From Thermoleophilia bacterium (GTDB lineage: Bacteria > Actinomycetota > Thermoleophilia > Gaiellales > Gaiellaceae): a stretch of 22,644 nt of DNA. The notes under the pieces are model-generated. The model made no database searches. It was given only the letters and a program-made list of their open reading frames with translations, and had not been told where the DNA came from. The translations under genes were made by a program, and so were the position numbers. Of this stretch, positions 12,990-20,067 are shown one piece after another; the first letter of the stretch is position 1; each line of letters starts with the position of its first letter. The stretch is taken from assembly GCA_025935275.1 (NCBI GenBank), contig JAICVP010000003.1, positions 1 to 22,644 of the forward strand. The letters are read 5' to 3'.

Positions 12990-15668
12990 ATGGCCCAGAA
13001 CTACGGAGCACTCGAAAAATTCCTGCGCGTCGGCGAAGGCCGGCGCCTCAAGCAGCTCGCCAAGCAGGCGGACTACATCACCTCGCTCGAGCCCGACTTC
13101 GAGTCCCTCTCGGACGCGGAGCTCGTGGGGAAGACCGCCGAGTTCAAGGAGCGGCTCGAGAACGGGGAGGAGCTCGACGAGCTCGTCTTCGAGGCGTTCG
13201 CGGCCGTGCGAGAGGCGGCGAAGCGGGCCCTGGGCCTGCGTCCCTTCGACGTCCAGCTGATGGGCGCGATGGTGCTCCACGAGGGCGACATCTCGGAGAT
13301 GAAGACCGGTGAAGGCAAGACCCTCGTCGCGACCATGCCGCTCTATCTGAACGCGCTCACGGGTGGAAACGTGCACCTCGTGACGGTCAACGACTACCTC
13401 GCCAAGCGCGACACGGAGTGGATGAGCCCGGTCTACGAGGCGCTAGGCATGCGGGCCGCCTACATCCGCAACATGATGCCCTTCGACGAGCGCAAGGCCG
13501 CCTACGACGCCGACATCACCTACGGCACGAACTCGGAGTTCGGCTTCGACTATCTGCGCGACAACATGGCGACCTCGCTCGAGGCCACCGTGCAGCGGGG
13601 CCACTCCTACGCGATCGTGGACGAAGTCGACTCGATCCTGATCGACGAGGCGCGCACGCCGCTCATCATCTCGGGCGAGCCCGAGACCGCCGCGAAGACC
13701 TACTACGACTTCGCGCGCATCGCCAAGCAGCTCGAGGGGGTGCCCACGAAGTTCGTCCCGAAGGGCATGCCCGTGGAGGACGACGGCGCCGATTTCGAGT
13801 TCGACGAGAAGTTCAAGACGGTTGCGCCGCGCGAGCAGGCGATCGAGAAGGTCGAGCGCGCGCTCGGGATCGAGAACCTGTACCACGCTCAGAACGCGCA
13901 GCTCGTCAACCACCTCATCCAGGCGATGAAGGCCGAGTCGCTGTACCAGCGCGACGTCGACTACGTCGTGCAGGACGGCGAGGTGAAGATCGTCGACGAG
14001 TTCACCGGCCGGATCATGGAAGGCCGCCGCTGGTCGGAAGGCCTGCACCAGGCGGTCGAGGCGAAGGAGGGCGTGGCGATCAAGGAGGAGCACGTCACCC
14101 TCGCGACGATCACCCTCCAGAACTACTTCCGCCTCTACGACAAGCTCGCCGGCATGACCGGTACCGCGAAGACGGAGGAGAAGGAGTTCCAGGAGATCTA
14201 TGACCTCTCCGTCGTCGAGATCCCGACGAACGTGGAGGTCGCGCGCGACGATCGCGACGACCTCATCTACAAGACGAGGGAAGCGAAGTACGGCGCCGCG
14301 ATCGACGACATCAAGGAGCGCCACGAGGCCGGGCAGCCGGTCCTCGTCGGCACCATCTCCGTCGAGGTCTCCGAGCACCTGTCGAGGCTGCTCGAGCGCC
14401 AGGGCATCCCGCACAACGTCCTGAACGCGAAGCAGCACGAACGGGAGGCCGAGATCATCATGGACGCGGGCGAGCGCGGCGCGGTCACGATCGCGACGAA
14501 CATGGCCGGCCGCGGCGTCGACATCAAGCTCGGCGACGGCGTGCGCGAGCTCGGCGGCCTGTACGTGCTCGGCACCGAGCGCCACGAGGCGCGCCGGATC
14601 GACAACCAGCTCCGCGGCCGTTCAGGCCGCCAGGGCGATCCCGGCGAGTCCCGCTTCTACCTGTCCGCGCAGGACGACCTCGTGCGCCTCTTCGCCGGCG
14701 ACCGGATCTACAAGATCATGGATCGCTTCAACCTCCCCGACGACGAGCCGATGGAGCGCAAGATCCTCTCGAACCAGATCGAGAACGCGCAGAAGAAGGT
14801 CGAGGAGCAGAACTTCGTCTCGCGGAAGAACGTCCTCAAGTACGACGACGTCATGAACGTGCAGCGCATGGTCATCTACGACCAGCGACGGCGCGTCCTC
14901 GAGGGCGACGATCTCTCGGACGAGATCCAGGAATGGATCGACGAGGTCATCGAGAGCACGGTCATGAACCACACCGAGTCCGAGTACCAGGAGGAGTGGG
15001 ATCTGGACTCGCTCTTCGCCGAGATGCAGGCGCTCTACGACGCCGACCTCGACCCCAACGAGTTCAACATCGATCAGGGAACCTCCCAGGCCGACCTGGT
15101 CGCCGAGTTCCAGGACGACGCCCGCAGCGTCTACGAGGACAAGGAGGAAGAGCTGGGCGCCGAGCTCATGCGCGAGGTCGAGCGCTTCCTCATCCTCCAG
15201 GTCGTCGACCTGCGCTGGCGCGAGCACCTCGACTCGATGGAGTACCTGCGCGACGGGATCCACCTCCGCGCGATGGCGCAGAAGGATCCGCTCGTCGAGT
15301 ACCGCTCCGAGGGCCACGCGATGTTCGAGGAGCTCGGCGCGATCATCCGCGACGAGGTCGTGCGCCATCTCTTCCACGTCGAGGTGCAGCCGGAGCAGGC
15401 CGAGCAGCTCCAGCCCGCTGCCTCGCCCGACTCGGAACGGCTCTCGTACGAGCACGAGGCGGTCGCAGGCGCCGAGGCGATCGCGGCCGCGGGCGGCAAC
15501 GGGTCCGGCAACGGCGGAGGCGCGGCCTTCACCGCGGGTGCGGTCGGCGCGGGTGCGACGTCCGTCGCCACGGGCCAGCGAACCGTCTCCGCAGACCAGA
15601 AGGTCGGTCGCAACGACCCCTGCTGGTGCGGCTCGGGCAAGAAGTTCAAGAAGTGTCACGGCGCTTGA
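12990..15668 (+). CDS. secA: preprotein translocase ATPase SecA
   Basis: An 892-aa motor ATPase that drives unfolded secretory proteins through SecYEG. Domains in order: nucleotide-binding fold 1 with Walker A MKTGEGKTLVA (residues about 103-113) and Walker B VDEVDSILIDEARTPLI (about 209-225); the preprotein cross-linking insertion (about 230-370); the second nucleotide-binding fold with NMAGRGVDIKLGDGV and QLRGRSGRQGDPGES; the helical scaffold/wing regions; a Gly/Ala-rich linker (about 825-865); and the C-terminal zinc motif DPCWCGSGKKFKKCH (Cys878, Cys880, Cys889, His890) that binds SecB or ribosomes. Length is in the normal range and nothing is missing, so this is the housekeeping SecA1 type rather than SecA2. 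A 6-bp hairpin without T run follows the stop. The order hpf-x-secA-prfB is conserved in many Gram-positive bacteria. Confidence 0.98.
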   Translation: MAQNYGALEKFLRVGEGRRLKQLAKQADYITSLEPDFESLSDAELVGKTAEFKERLENGEELDELVFEAFAAVREAAKRALGLRPFDVQLMGAMVLHEGDISEMKTGEGKTLVATMPLYLNALTGGNVHLVTVNDYLAKRDTEWMSPVYEALGMRAAYIRNMMPFDERKAAYDADITYGTNSEFGFDYLRDNMATSLEATVQRGHSYAIVDEVDSILIDEARTPLIISGEPETAAKTYYDFARIAKQLEGVPTKFVPKGMPVEDDGADFEFDEKFKTVAPREQAIEKVERALGIENLYHAQNAQLVNHLIQAMKAESLYQRDVDYVVQDGEVKIVDEFTGRIMEGRRWSEGLHQAVEAKEGVAIKEEHVTLATITLQNYFRLYDKLAGMTGTAKTEEKEFQEIYDLSVVEIPTNVEVARDDRDDLIYKTREAKYGAAIDDIKERHEAGQPVLVGTISVEVSEHLSRLLERQGIPHNVLNAKQHEREAEIIMDAGERGAVTIATNMAGRGVDIKLGDGVRELGGLYVLGTERHEARRIDNQLRGRSGRQGDPGESRFYLSAQDDLVRLFAGDRIYKIMDRFNLPDDEPMERKILSNQIENAQKKVEEQNFVSRKNVLKYDDVMNVQRMVIYDQRRRVLEGDDLSDEIQEWIDEVIESTVMNHTESEYQEEWDLDSLFAEMQALYDADLDPNEFNIDQGTSQADLVAEFQDDARSVYEDKEEELGAELMREVERFLILQVVDLRWREHLDSMEYLRDGIHLRAMAQKDPLVEYRSEGHAMFEELGAIIRDEVVRHLFHVEVQPEQAEQLQPAASPDSERLSYEHEAVAGAEAIAAAGGNGSGNGGGAAFTAGAVGAGATSVATGQRTVSADQKVGRNDPCWCGSGKKFKKCHGA

Positions 15669-15671
15669 TCG

Positions 15672-15686
15672 GCCGAAACCTTCGGC
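15672..15686 (+). terminator. weak hairpin after secA
   Basis: GCCGAA (15672-15677) pairs with TTCGGC (15681-15686) over a 3-base loop, starting 4 bases after the secA stop. It lacks a T run, so it may act as a pause or partial terminator only. Confidence 0.3.
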
Positions 15687-15709
15687 TGCCGCACACCTAG
15701 ACTCAGAGG

Positions 15710-15961
15710 ATGAAGCGGACCGTGCTTCTCAGCCTTGGCTGTTGCCTCGTGCTTCTGCTCGCCGCCGGCCTCGTCGAGCTCGGGCGCGCCTCGAGCGCAG
15801 CGGACGACCCGCTTTCTGCCTGCGGCAGCGGCGTCGAGCCCACGAGGCTCGGAGCCGTCACGGGCACGGAGTGGCCGAACGAGTGGTCTTGGGGGCATTT
15901 TGGGTGGAGGTGCGTTCTGCGCTTCGACGATGGCAGCTCCGACATCGTGTACTTCCGCTGA
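15710..15961 (+). CDS. small exported protein of unknown function
   Basis: I do not recognise this 83-aa protein. It begins MKRTVLLSLGCCLVLLLAAG, a short basic start followed by about 17 hydrophobic residues. Then comes a likely signal-peptidase site in GRASSAADD, so the mature product would be about 55 residues, secreted or membrane-tethered. There is no lipobox in the right position. The mature part has two Cys (in SACGSG and WRCVLRF) that could form a disulfide, and is rich in Trp (EWPNEWSWGHFGWRC). It ends FDDGSSDIVYFR, a beta-like pattern. The ATG is directly preceded by AGAGG with no spacer, and a TAGACT box lies six bases upstream (15698-15703), suggesting a leaderless mRNA. If this is not a gene, 15669-15986 holds only the secA hairpin and the prfB start. 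Confidence 0.62.
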   Translation: MKRTVLLSLGCCLVLLLAAGLVELGRASSAADDPLSACGSGVEPTRLGAVTGTEWPNEWSWGHFGWRCVLRFDDGSSDIVYFR

Positions 15962-15971
15962 GCACGACCGC

Positions 15972-15977
15972 TACCAT
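15972..15977 (+). promoter_or_regulatory. candidate -10 box upstream of prfB
   Basis: TACCAT lies nine bases before the prfB ATG at 15987, the same spacing as the box before secA. No Shine-Dalgarno sequence is visible in the gap. Confidence 0.33.
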
Positions 15978-15986
15978 CCGGCGCTG

Positions 15987-17094
15987 ATGGCCGAGCGCGC
16001 CGCCGTCGAGCGAGATCTGGAGGAGATCAGGGCCCAGTTGAACTGGGTCCGTGATTACCTTTGACCCCGACGCCCTGAGCGTCCGCTTGGGCGAGCTCGA
16101 GGAGGCGATGGGCGCGCCCGGCTTCTGGGACGACCAGCAGAAGGCGGCGAAGATCTCGTCCGAGCACGCGCGCCTCACGCGCCGGCGCGATCGCTACGAC
16201 ACCCTGACGCAGGACTCCGCCGATCTGACCGAGCTCATCGGGCTCGCCTCCGACGACGGCGAGCTGGACGAGGTCGCCGACAGCGTCGCCGGCCTGAAGC
16301 GGGAGCTCGACCGGTTGCAGGAGGAGGCGCTCTTCTCCGGCGAGTACGACCCGGGCGACGCGGTCGTCTCCATCCATGCGGGCGAGGGGGGAACCGACGC
16401 GCAGGACTGGGCGGAGATGCTTCTGCGCATGTACCTCCGCTGGGCCGAGGGCCGGGGGTTCAAGACCGAGCTCCTCGAAGCCTCCCCCGGAGAGGAGGCG
16501 GGGCTCAAGTCGGCCACGTTCACCGTCTCGGGCGAGAACGCGTACGGAGTTCTGAAGGCCGAGCGGGGAGTCCACCGCCTCGTCCGCCTCTCGCCCTTCG
16601 ACCAGGCGCATCGTCGCCACACGTCCTTTGCCCAGGTGATCGTCAGCCCGCTTTTGTCTGACGACGCCGCGATCGAGATCGACGAGTCGGAGTTGCGCAT
16701 CGACACGTACCGGGCGAGCGGCGCCGGCGGGCAGCACGTCAACAAGACCGACTCCGCCGTACGCATCACGCACATCCCCACCAACATCGTGGTCAGCGTC
16801 CAGAACGAGCGCTCTCAGCTCTCCAACAAGAACACGGCGCTGAAGATCCTCCGCAGCCGTCTCGCGGAGCTCGAGCAGGAGCAGCGCGAGGAGGAGCTCG
16901 CGCGGGAGCGGGGCGAGGTCATGACCACGGGCTTCGGGAGCCAGATCCGCAGCTACGTGCTCCACCCGTACCAGCTCGTGAAGGATCATCGGACCGACGT
17001 CGAGGAGGGGAACACGCAGGGCGTTCTCGACGGGAACGTCGACCCGTTCATCCAGGCATACCTCCTGCAAACCGCGGCGCAGAGCGGGGGGTAA
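15987..17094 (+). CDS. prfB: peptide chain release factor 2, with programmed +1 frameshift
   Basis: RF2 releases finished proteins at UGA and UAA codons. The gene is in two frames: 25 codons from the ATG at 15987, ending RDYL, then an in-frame TGA at 16062-16064. Reading continues one base forward from GAC at 16063 to the TAA at 17092-17094, giving a 368-aa product. The join (RDYL-DPDALSVRL) matches the RF2 family, where the frameshift falls in the same place; efficient UGA termination therefore limits RF2's own synthesis. The remainder has the stop-codon-reading SPF motif (VRLSPFDQAHRR) and the GGQ motif (ASGAGGQHVNKTDSAVR) that triggers hydrolysis. A truncated reading from the GTG at 16051 would lose the first helix. 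The gene is followed by ftsE-ftsX, as in many Gram-positive genomes. Confidence 0.95.
16059..16065 (+). promoter_or_regulatory. prfB recoding site CTT-TGA-C
   Basis: The slippery codon CTT (16059-16061), the stop TGA (16062-16064) and the following C are the canonical RF2 frameshift core. The usual AGGGGG-like internal Shine-Dalgarno three bases upstream is absent. Instead GTGAT (16051-16055) lies there, which could pair with the AUCAC part of the 16S rRNA 3' end. Confidence 0.9.
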
Positions 17095-17095
17095 C

Positions 17096-17116
17096 GGTCG
17101 AGGGTGGCCGACCTTT
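17096..17116 (+). terminator. possible weak terminator after prfB
   Basis: GGTCG (17096-17100) pairs with CGACC (17109-17113) over an 8-base loop, followed by TTT. Weak; readthrough into ftsE is likely. Confidence 0.35.
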
Positions 17117-17120
17117 GCGC

Positions 17121-17126
17121 TAAACT
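17121..17126 (+). promoter_or_regulatory. candidate -10 box upstream of ftsE
   Basis: TAAACT in the context GCGCTAAACTG, in the 89-base gap after prfB. It gives a 50-60 base leader for the GTG start at 17184, longer than for the other genes here. No clear -35 box is seen. Confidence 0.35.
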
Positions 17127-17183
17127 GCCCCGCTGGTAAGTCCAACCGGCGCGCCTCGGCCAGGGCGCCCAACTTCACCCCCG

Positions 17184-17978
17184 GTGCAGGAAACCCACCT
17201 CTCAGAGCGCACCTCCGAAGCCGCAGATACACCTGTGACGGCGCCCGCGAACGGCGACGCTCCGGCACCCGCCCCGAGCGGCGCGCCGATGATCGTGTTC
17301 GAGGACGTGCGCAAGGTCTACGACCCGCGCATCGTCGCGCTGAGCGGCGCCTCGTTCGTGATCGAGAAGGGCGAGTTCGTCTTCCTCGTCGGCCCCTCGG
17401 GCTCCGGGAAGTCGACGATCATGCGGCTCCTCCTGAAGGAGCTCGAGCCGACGTCGGGACGAATCATCGTGGGCGGACGTGAGCTGGGGCGCCTCAAGAA
17501 CTCGAAGGTGCCGATGCTGCGCCGGAACATCGGCTGCGTCTTCCAGGACTTCAAGCTCCTCCACAACCGCAGCGCGGCCGAGAACATCGCCTACGCGCTC
17601 AAGGTGCAGGGTGAGTCGTCGCGGGCGATCCGCCAGAAGGTGCCGGAGGTGCTCGCGCTCGTCGGCCTCTCCGGGAAGTCGAATCAGCTTCCCGACGAGC
17701 TCTCGGGCGGCGAGCAGCAGCGCGTCTCGATCGCGCGGGCGTTCGTGAACCATCCGCCGCTCCTCATCTGCGACGAGCCAACGGGGAACCTCGACCCGGA
17801 CACCTCGGTCGGCATCATGCAGCTCCTCTACCGCATCAACCGCACGGGGACGACGGTCGTCATGGCGACCCACGACCGCGAGATGGTCGACAAGATGCGC
17901 AAGCGCGTGATCGCGCTCGAAAACGGGAACGTGATCCGTGACGAGCGCCGCGGCCAGTACACGACGGACACCGACTGA
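17184..17978 (+). CDS. ftsE: cell division ATP-binding protein FtsE
   Basis: The ABC ATPase that with FtsX links division to peptidoglycan hydrolase activation at the septum. Motifs in order (numbered from the GTG): Walker A FLVGPSGSGKSTIMRLLL (about 67-84), Q-loop CVFQDFKLL, signature ELSGGEQQRVSIARAF, Walker B PLLICDEPTGNLDPD, and H-loop VMATHDREMVDKMRKRVIAL. Read from the GTG at 17184 the protein is 264 aa with a 35-residue Thr/Pro/Ala-rich lead before the conserved MIVFEDVRKVYDP. Starting at the ATG at 17289 gives 229 aa, the normal FtsE length. Neither start has a good Shine-Dalgarno site, so the true N-terminus is open; I kept the longer form. The stop overlaps the ftsX ATG by one base (TGATG), indicating coupled translation. 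Confidence 0.95.
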   Translation: MQETHLSERTSEAADTPVTAPANGDAPAPAPSGAPMIVFEDVRKVYDPRIVALSGASFVIEKGEFVFLVGPSGSGKSTIMRLLLKELEPTSGRIIVGGRELGRLKNSKVPMLRRNIGCVFQDFKLLHNRSAAENIAYALKVQGESSRAIRQKVPEVLALVGLSGKSNQLPDELSGGEQQRVSIARAFVNHPPLLICDEPTGNLDPDTSVGIMQLLYRINRTGTTVVMATHDREMVDKMRKRVIALENGNVIRDERRGQYTTDTD

Positions 17979-18859
17979 TGCCGAGGGCCAAGCTCTTCTT
18001 CAGCGAGGCGTTTCGCTCCATCGGCGCGAACATCTCGACGACGGTGGCCGCGACGATGACCGTGCTCATCGGGATGTTCCTGCTCGGCCTCTTCATCGCG
18101 CTCTTCTCCTGGGTGAACTCGTGGACCGACCACGTGCGCAAGGACGTCATCGTCAAGGTCTTTTTCGAGCAGTCGCCCGAGGCCACGGAGCAGCAGGTCA
18201 ACGCCGTCAGGGCGAAGATCCAGACGTTCCCCGAGACCAAGACGGTCGTGTTCGTCTCGAAGGAAGAGGCACTCGACCGGATGAAGGCGAAGTACCCGAC
18301 GCTCGTCGAAGGCCTCGTCGGGAACCCCCTGCCGGACGCGTTCGAGGTGACGCCGAAGGACGCGGACCAGGTCACGTCGCTCGCCAACCGGCTGAGCCCG
18401 CTTCCGCCAGGGGTGGAAAAGGTCGACTACGCGCAGAAGAAGACCGAGCGGATCCTGTCGGTCACGAACGTGATCAAGTACATCTTCCTGCTCGGGTCGG
18501 TGATCCTGATGATCGCGTCGACCATCCTCATCGCGAACACGATCCGCCTGTCCATCTTTTCGAGGCGGCGCGAGGTCGAGGTGATGAAGCTCGTCGGAGC
18601 GTCGAACTGGTTCGTGCGCGGTCCGTTCATGCTCGAGGGACTGATCTGCGGGCTCATCGGCGCGCTGGCCGCGATCATCCTGCTCGTCCTGGCGAAGGAG
18701 GTCGCGCTCCCCGTGATCGAGGGCCACAGCTCGACGTTCAGCGAGGAGGACGTGCACGCTCTGAGCTTCCCGCTGACCGCCCTCATCCTCATCGGCGTGG
18801 CGCTCGCCGTGGGTGCCGCCGGCTCGGGAATCACCCTGCGGCGCTTCCTCCGGGTCTGA
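17978..18859 (+). CDS. ftsX: cell division protein FtsX
   Basis: A 293-aa membrane partner of FtsE, which transmits ATP hydrolysis to extracellular wall hydrolases such as RipC-type NlpC/P60 enzymes. Four transmembrane helices are visible: about 25-47, 166-190, 214-238 and 264-285. The large outside loop between the first two (about 48-160) holds the FtsX extracellular domain, with VIVKVFFEQSPEATEQQVNA, FVSKEEALDRMKAKYPTLVE and NPLPDAFEV, all typical. The segment IFSRRREVEVMKLVGASNWFVRGPF after helix 2 is the cytoplasmic coupling helix that contacts FtsE. Length is normal. It starts inside the ftsE stop codon. No NlpC/P60 hydrolase follows; an S41 protease does instead. Confidence 0.96.
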   Translation: MPRAKLFFSEAFRSIGANISTTVAATMTVLIGMFLLGLFIALFSWVNSWTDHVRKDVIVKVFFEQSPEATEQQVNAVRAKIQTFPETKTVVFVSKEEALDRMKAKYPTLVEGLVGNPLPDAFEVTPKDADQVTSLANRLSPLPPGVEKVDYAQKKTERILSVTNVIKYIFLLGSVILMIASTILIANTIRLSIFSRRREVEVMKLVGASNWFVRGPFMLEGLICGLIGALAAIILLVLAKEVALPVIEGHSSTFSEEDVHALSFPLTALILIGVALAVGAAGSGITLRRFLRV

Positions 18860-18860
18860 C

Positions 18861-18890
18861 TGGCCCCCGCGTATAATCACGTCGCGGCCA
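18861..18890 (+). promoter_or_regulatory. promoter with consensus TATAAT inside an inverted repeat, upstream of the S41 protease gene
   Basis: A perfect TATAAT lies at 18872-18877, thirteen bases before the ATG at 18891. It is framed by an imperfect inverted repeat: TGGCC (18861-18865) with GGCCA (18886-18890), and CCGCG (18867-18871) with CGCGG (18883-18887). No -35 box is evident. The symmetry could be an operator. Confidence 0.5.
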
Positions 18891-20063
18891 ATGAGACGTG
18901 CGGGTGGATTTGCCCTAATCCTCCTCCTGCTCGGGGCTGCCTTCGGGCTCGGGCTCTTGCTGACGCGCTCTGGGGGCCTCGCCGGGAACTCGACCCACCC
19001 GGTCGCGCGTCCCACACCCGCGGATCCCGTCGACGAGGTCCGGGAGGAGCTGGCCGAGAACTACTACCGCGAGCTGGGGCCGAAGGTGCTCTCCCGTGAG
19101 ACGATCCCCGAGCTCCTCGAAGCGCTCGGCGACCCGAACACGGAGTACCTCTCGGCTGCCGAGTACACGTCGCTGAAGAACCGCACGGCACGAAGCTATT
19201 CCGGCGTCGGGCTCACGGTGGAGCCTTCGCGCGCGGGCCTCGTCGTCACCTCGGCGCTGCGCGGGCCGGCGCGTCAGGCGGGCGTCAGGCCGGGCGACAT
19301 CATCGTCCGCATCGAGGGGCGGCCGGCCGGGCGGCTGACCTTCGACCAGTCGGTGAACCTGATCAAGGGAGAGAAGGGCACCGTCGTCCACCTGCGGGTC
19401 AGGCGCGAGAACGGCCGCCGGCTCAACTTCACCGTCGTCCGTTCCGACGTCGCGGTGCCGTCACTGTCCTCGAAGCTCGTCAGGTTCGCGGGCGCGAAGA
19501 TCGGCTACGTCAGGCTGCAGTCGTTCCCCGACTCGAGCGCGCAGCGCGTGAATGACGCAACCGAGACGCTCATCGCGCGTGGGGCGAAGGGCATCATCCT
19601 CGACCTCCGCGACAACCCGGGCGGCCTGCTCACCGAAGCGGTGCGCACGACATCGGTCTTTCTCGACAAGGGCGTCGTCTGCTCGGTCTCCGGGCTGCAC
19701 CAGGAGGAGACGGTGTACGAGGTGAACGGCGGCGCGGAGTTCCCGCGCCTGCCCGTGACCGTGCTCGTGAACGGGGGCAGCGCGAGCGCGGCCGAGATCG
19801 TGGCCGCCGCGCTGTCGGACAACGGGCGCGCGGTCATCGTCGGCCAGCGCACCTACGGGAAGGCCTCCGTGCAGTCGATCCGGCCGCTCTCCGCGGGGCG
19901 GGCTCTGAAGCTGACGACGGCCACCTATCTGACCCCCTCGGGAGCTGATCTCGCCGGGCACGGCATCCGCCCCTCGGTGAAGGTCGACAACGATCCGCTC
20001 ACCGAGCGGGACGAGATGATCCGCGCGGCCGAGCGCGTGCTCGCCGAGCAGCTCGCCGCCTAG
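18891..20063 (+). CDS. S41 family C-terminal processing protease (CtpA-like)
   Basis: A 390-aa extracytoplasmic serine protease with a Ser-Lys dyad; relatives trim the C-termini of secreted or wall-associated proteins and regulate cell-wall hydrolases. An N-terminal hydrophobic segment (about residues 4-22, FALILLLLGAAFGLGLLL) acts as signal or anchor. A short helical N-terminal part is followed by a PDZ domain, about 95-175 (SGVGLTVEPS, ARQAGVRPGDIIVRIEGRPA). The peptidase core carries LRDNPGGLLTEAV, the Ser motif NGGSASAAEIVAAAL (Ser297/Ser299), and the Lys motif GQRTYGKASVQ (Lys324). The ATG at 18891 gives a proper signal sequence; longer forms would run into ftsX in another frame. It has its own TATAAT promoter, yet lies between ftsX and the RNase gene, whose GTG starts 4 bases after its stop. 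Placement behind ftsEX fits a role in controlling wall hydrolases. Confidence 0.93.
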   Translation: MRRAGGFALILLLLGAAFGLGLLLTRSGGLAGNSTHPVARPTPADPVDEVREELAENYYRELGPKVLSRETIPELLEALGDPNTEYLSAAEYTSLKNRTARSYSGVGLTVEPSRAGLVVTSALRGPARQAGVRPGDIIVRIEGRPAGRLTFDQSVNLIKGEKGTVVHLRVRRENGRRLNFTVVRSDVAVPSLSSKLVRFAGAKIGYVRLQSFPDSSAQRVNDATETLIARGAKGIILDLRDNPGGLLTEAVRTTSVFLDKGVVCSVSGLHQEETVYEVNGGAEFPRLPVTVLVNGGSASAAEIVAAALSDNGRAVIVGQRTYGKASVQSIRPLSAGRALKLTTATYLTPSGADLAGHGIRPSVKVDNDPLTERDEMIRAAERVLAEQLAA

Positions 20064-20067
20064 CTCC

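Noticed and set aside
16051..16062. GTG at 16051 as the prfB start
   Set aside because: It would omit the first RF2 helix. The ATG at 15987 plus the CTT-TGA-C site gives a full-length, well-aligned RF2.
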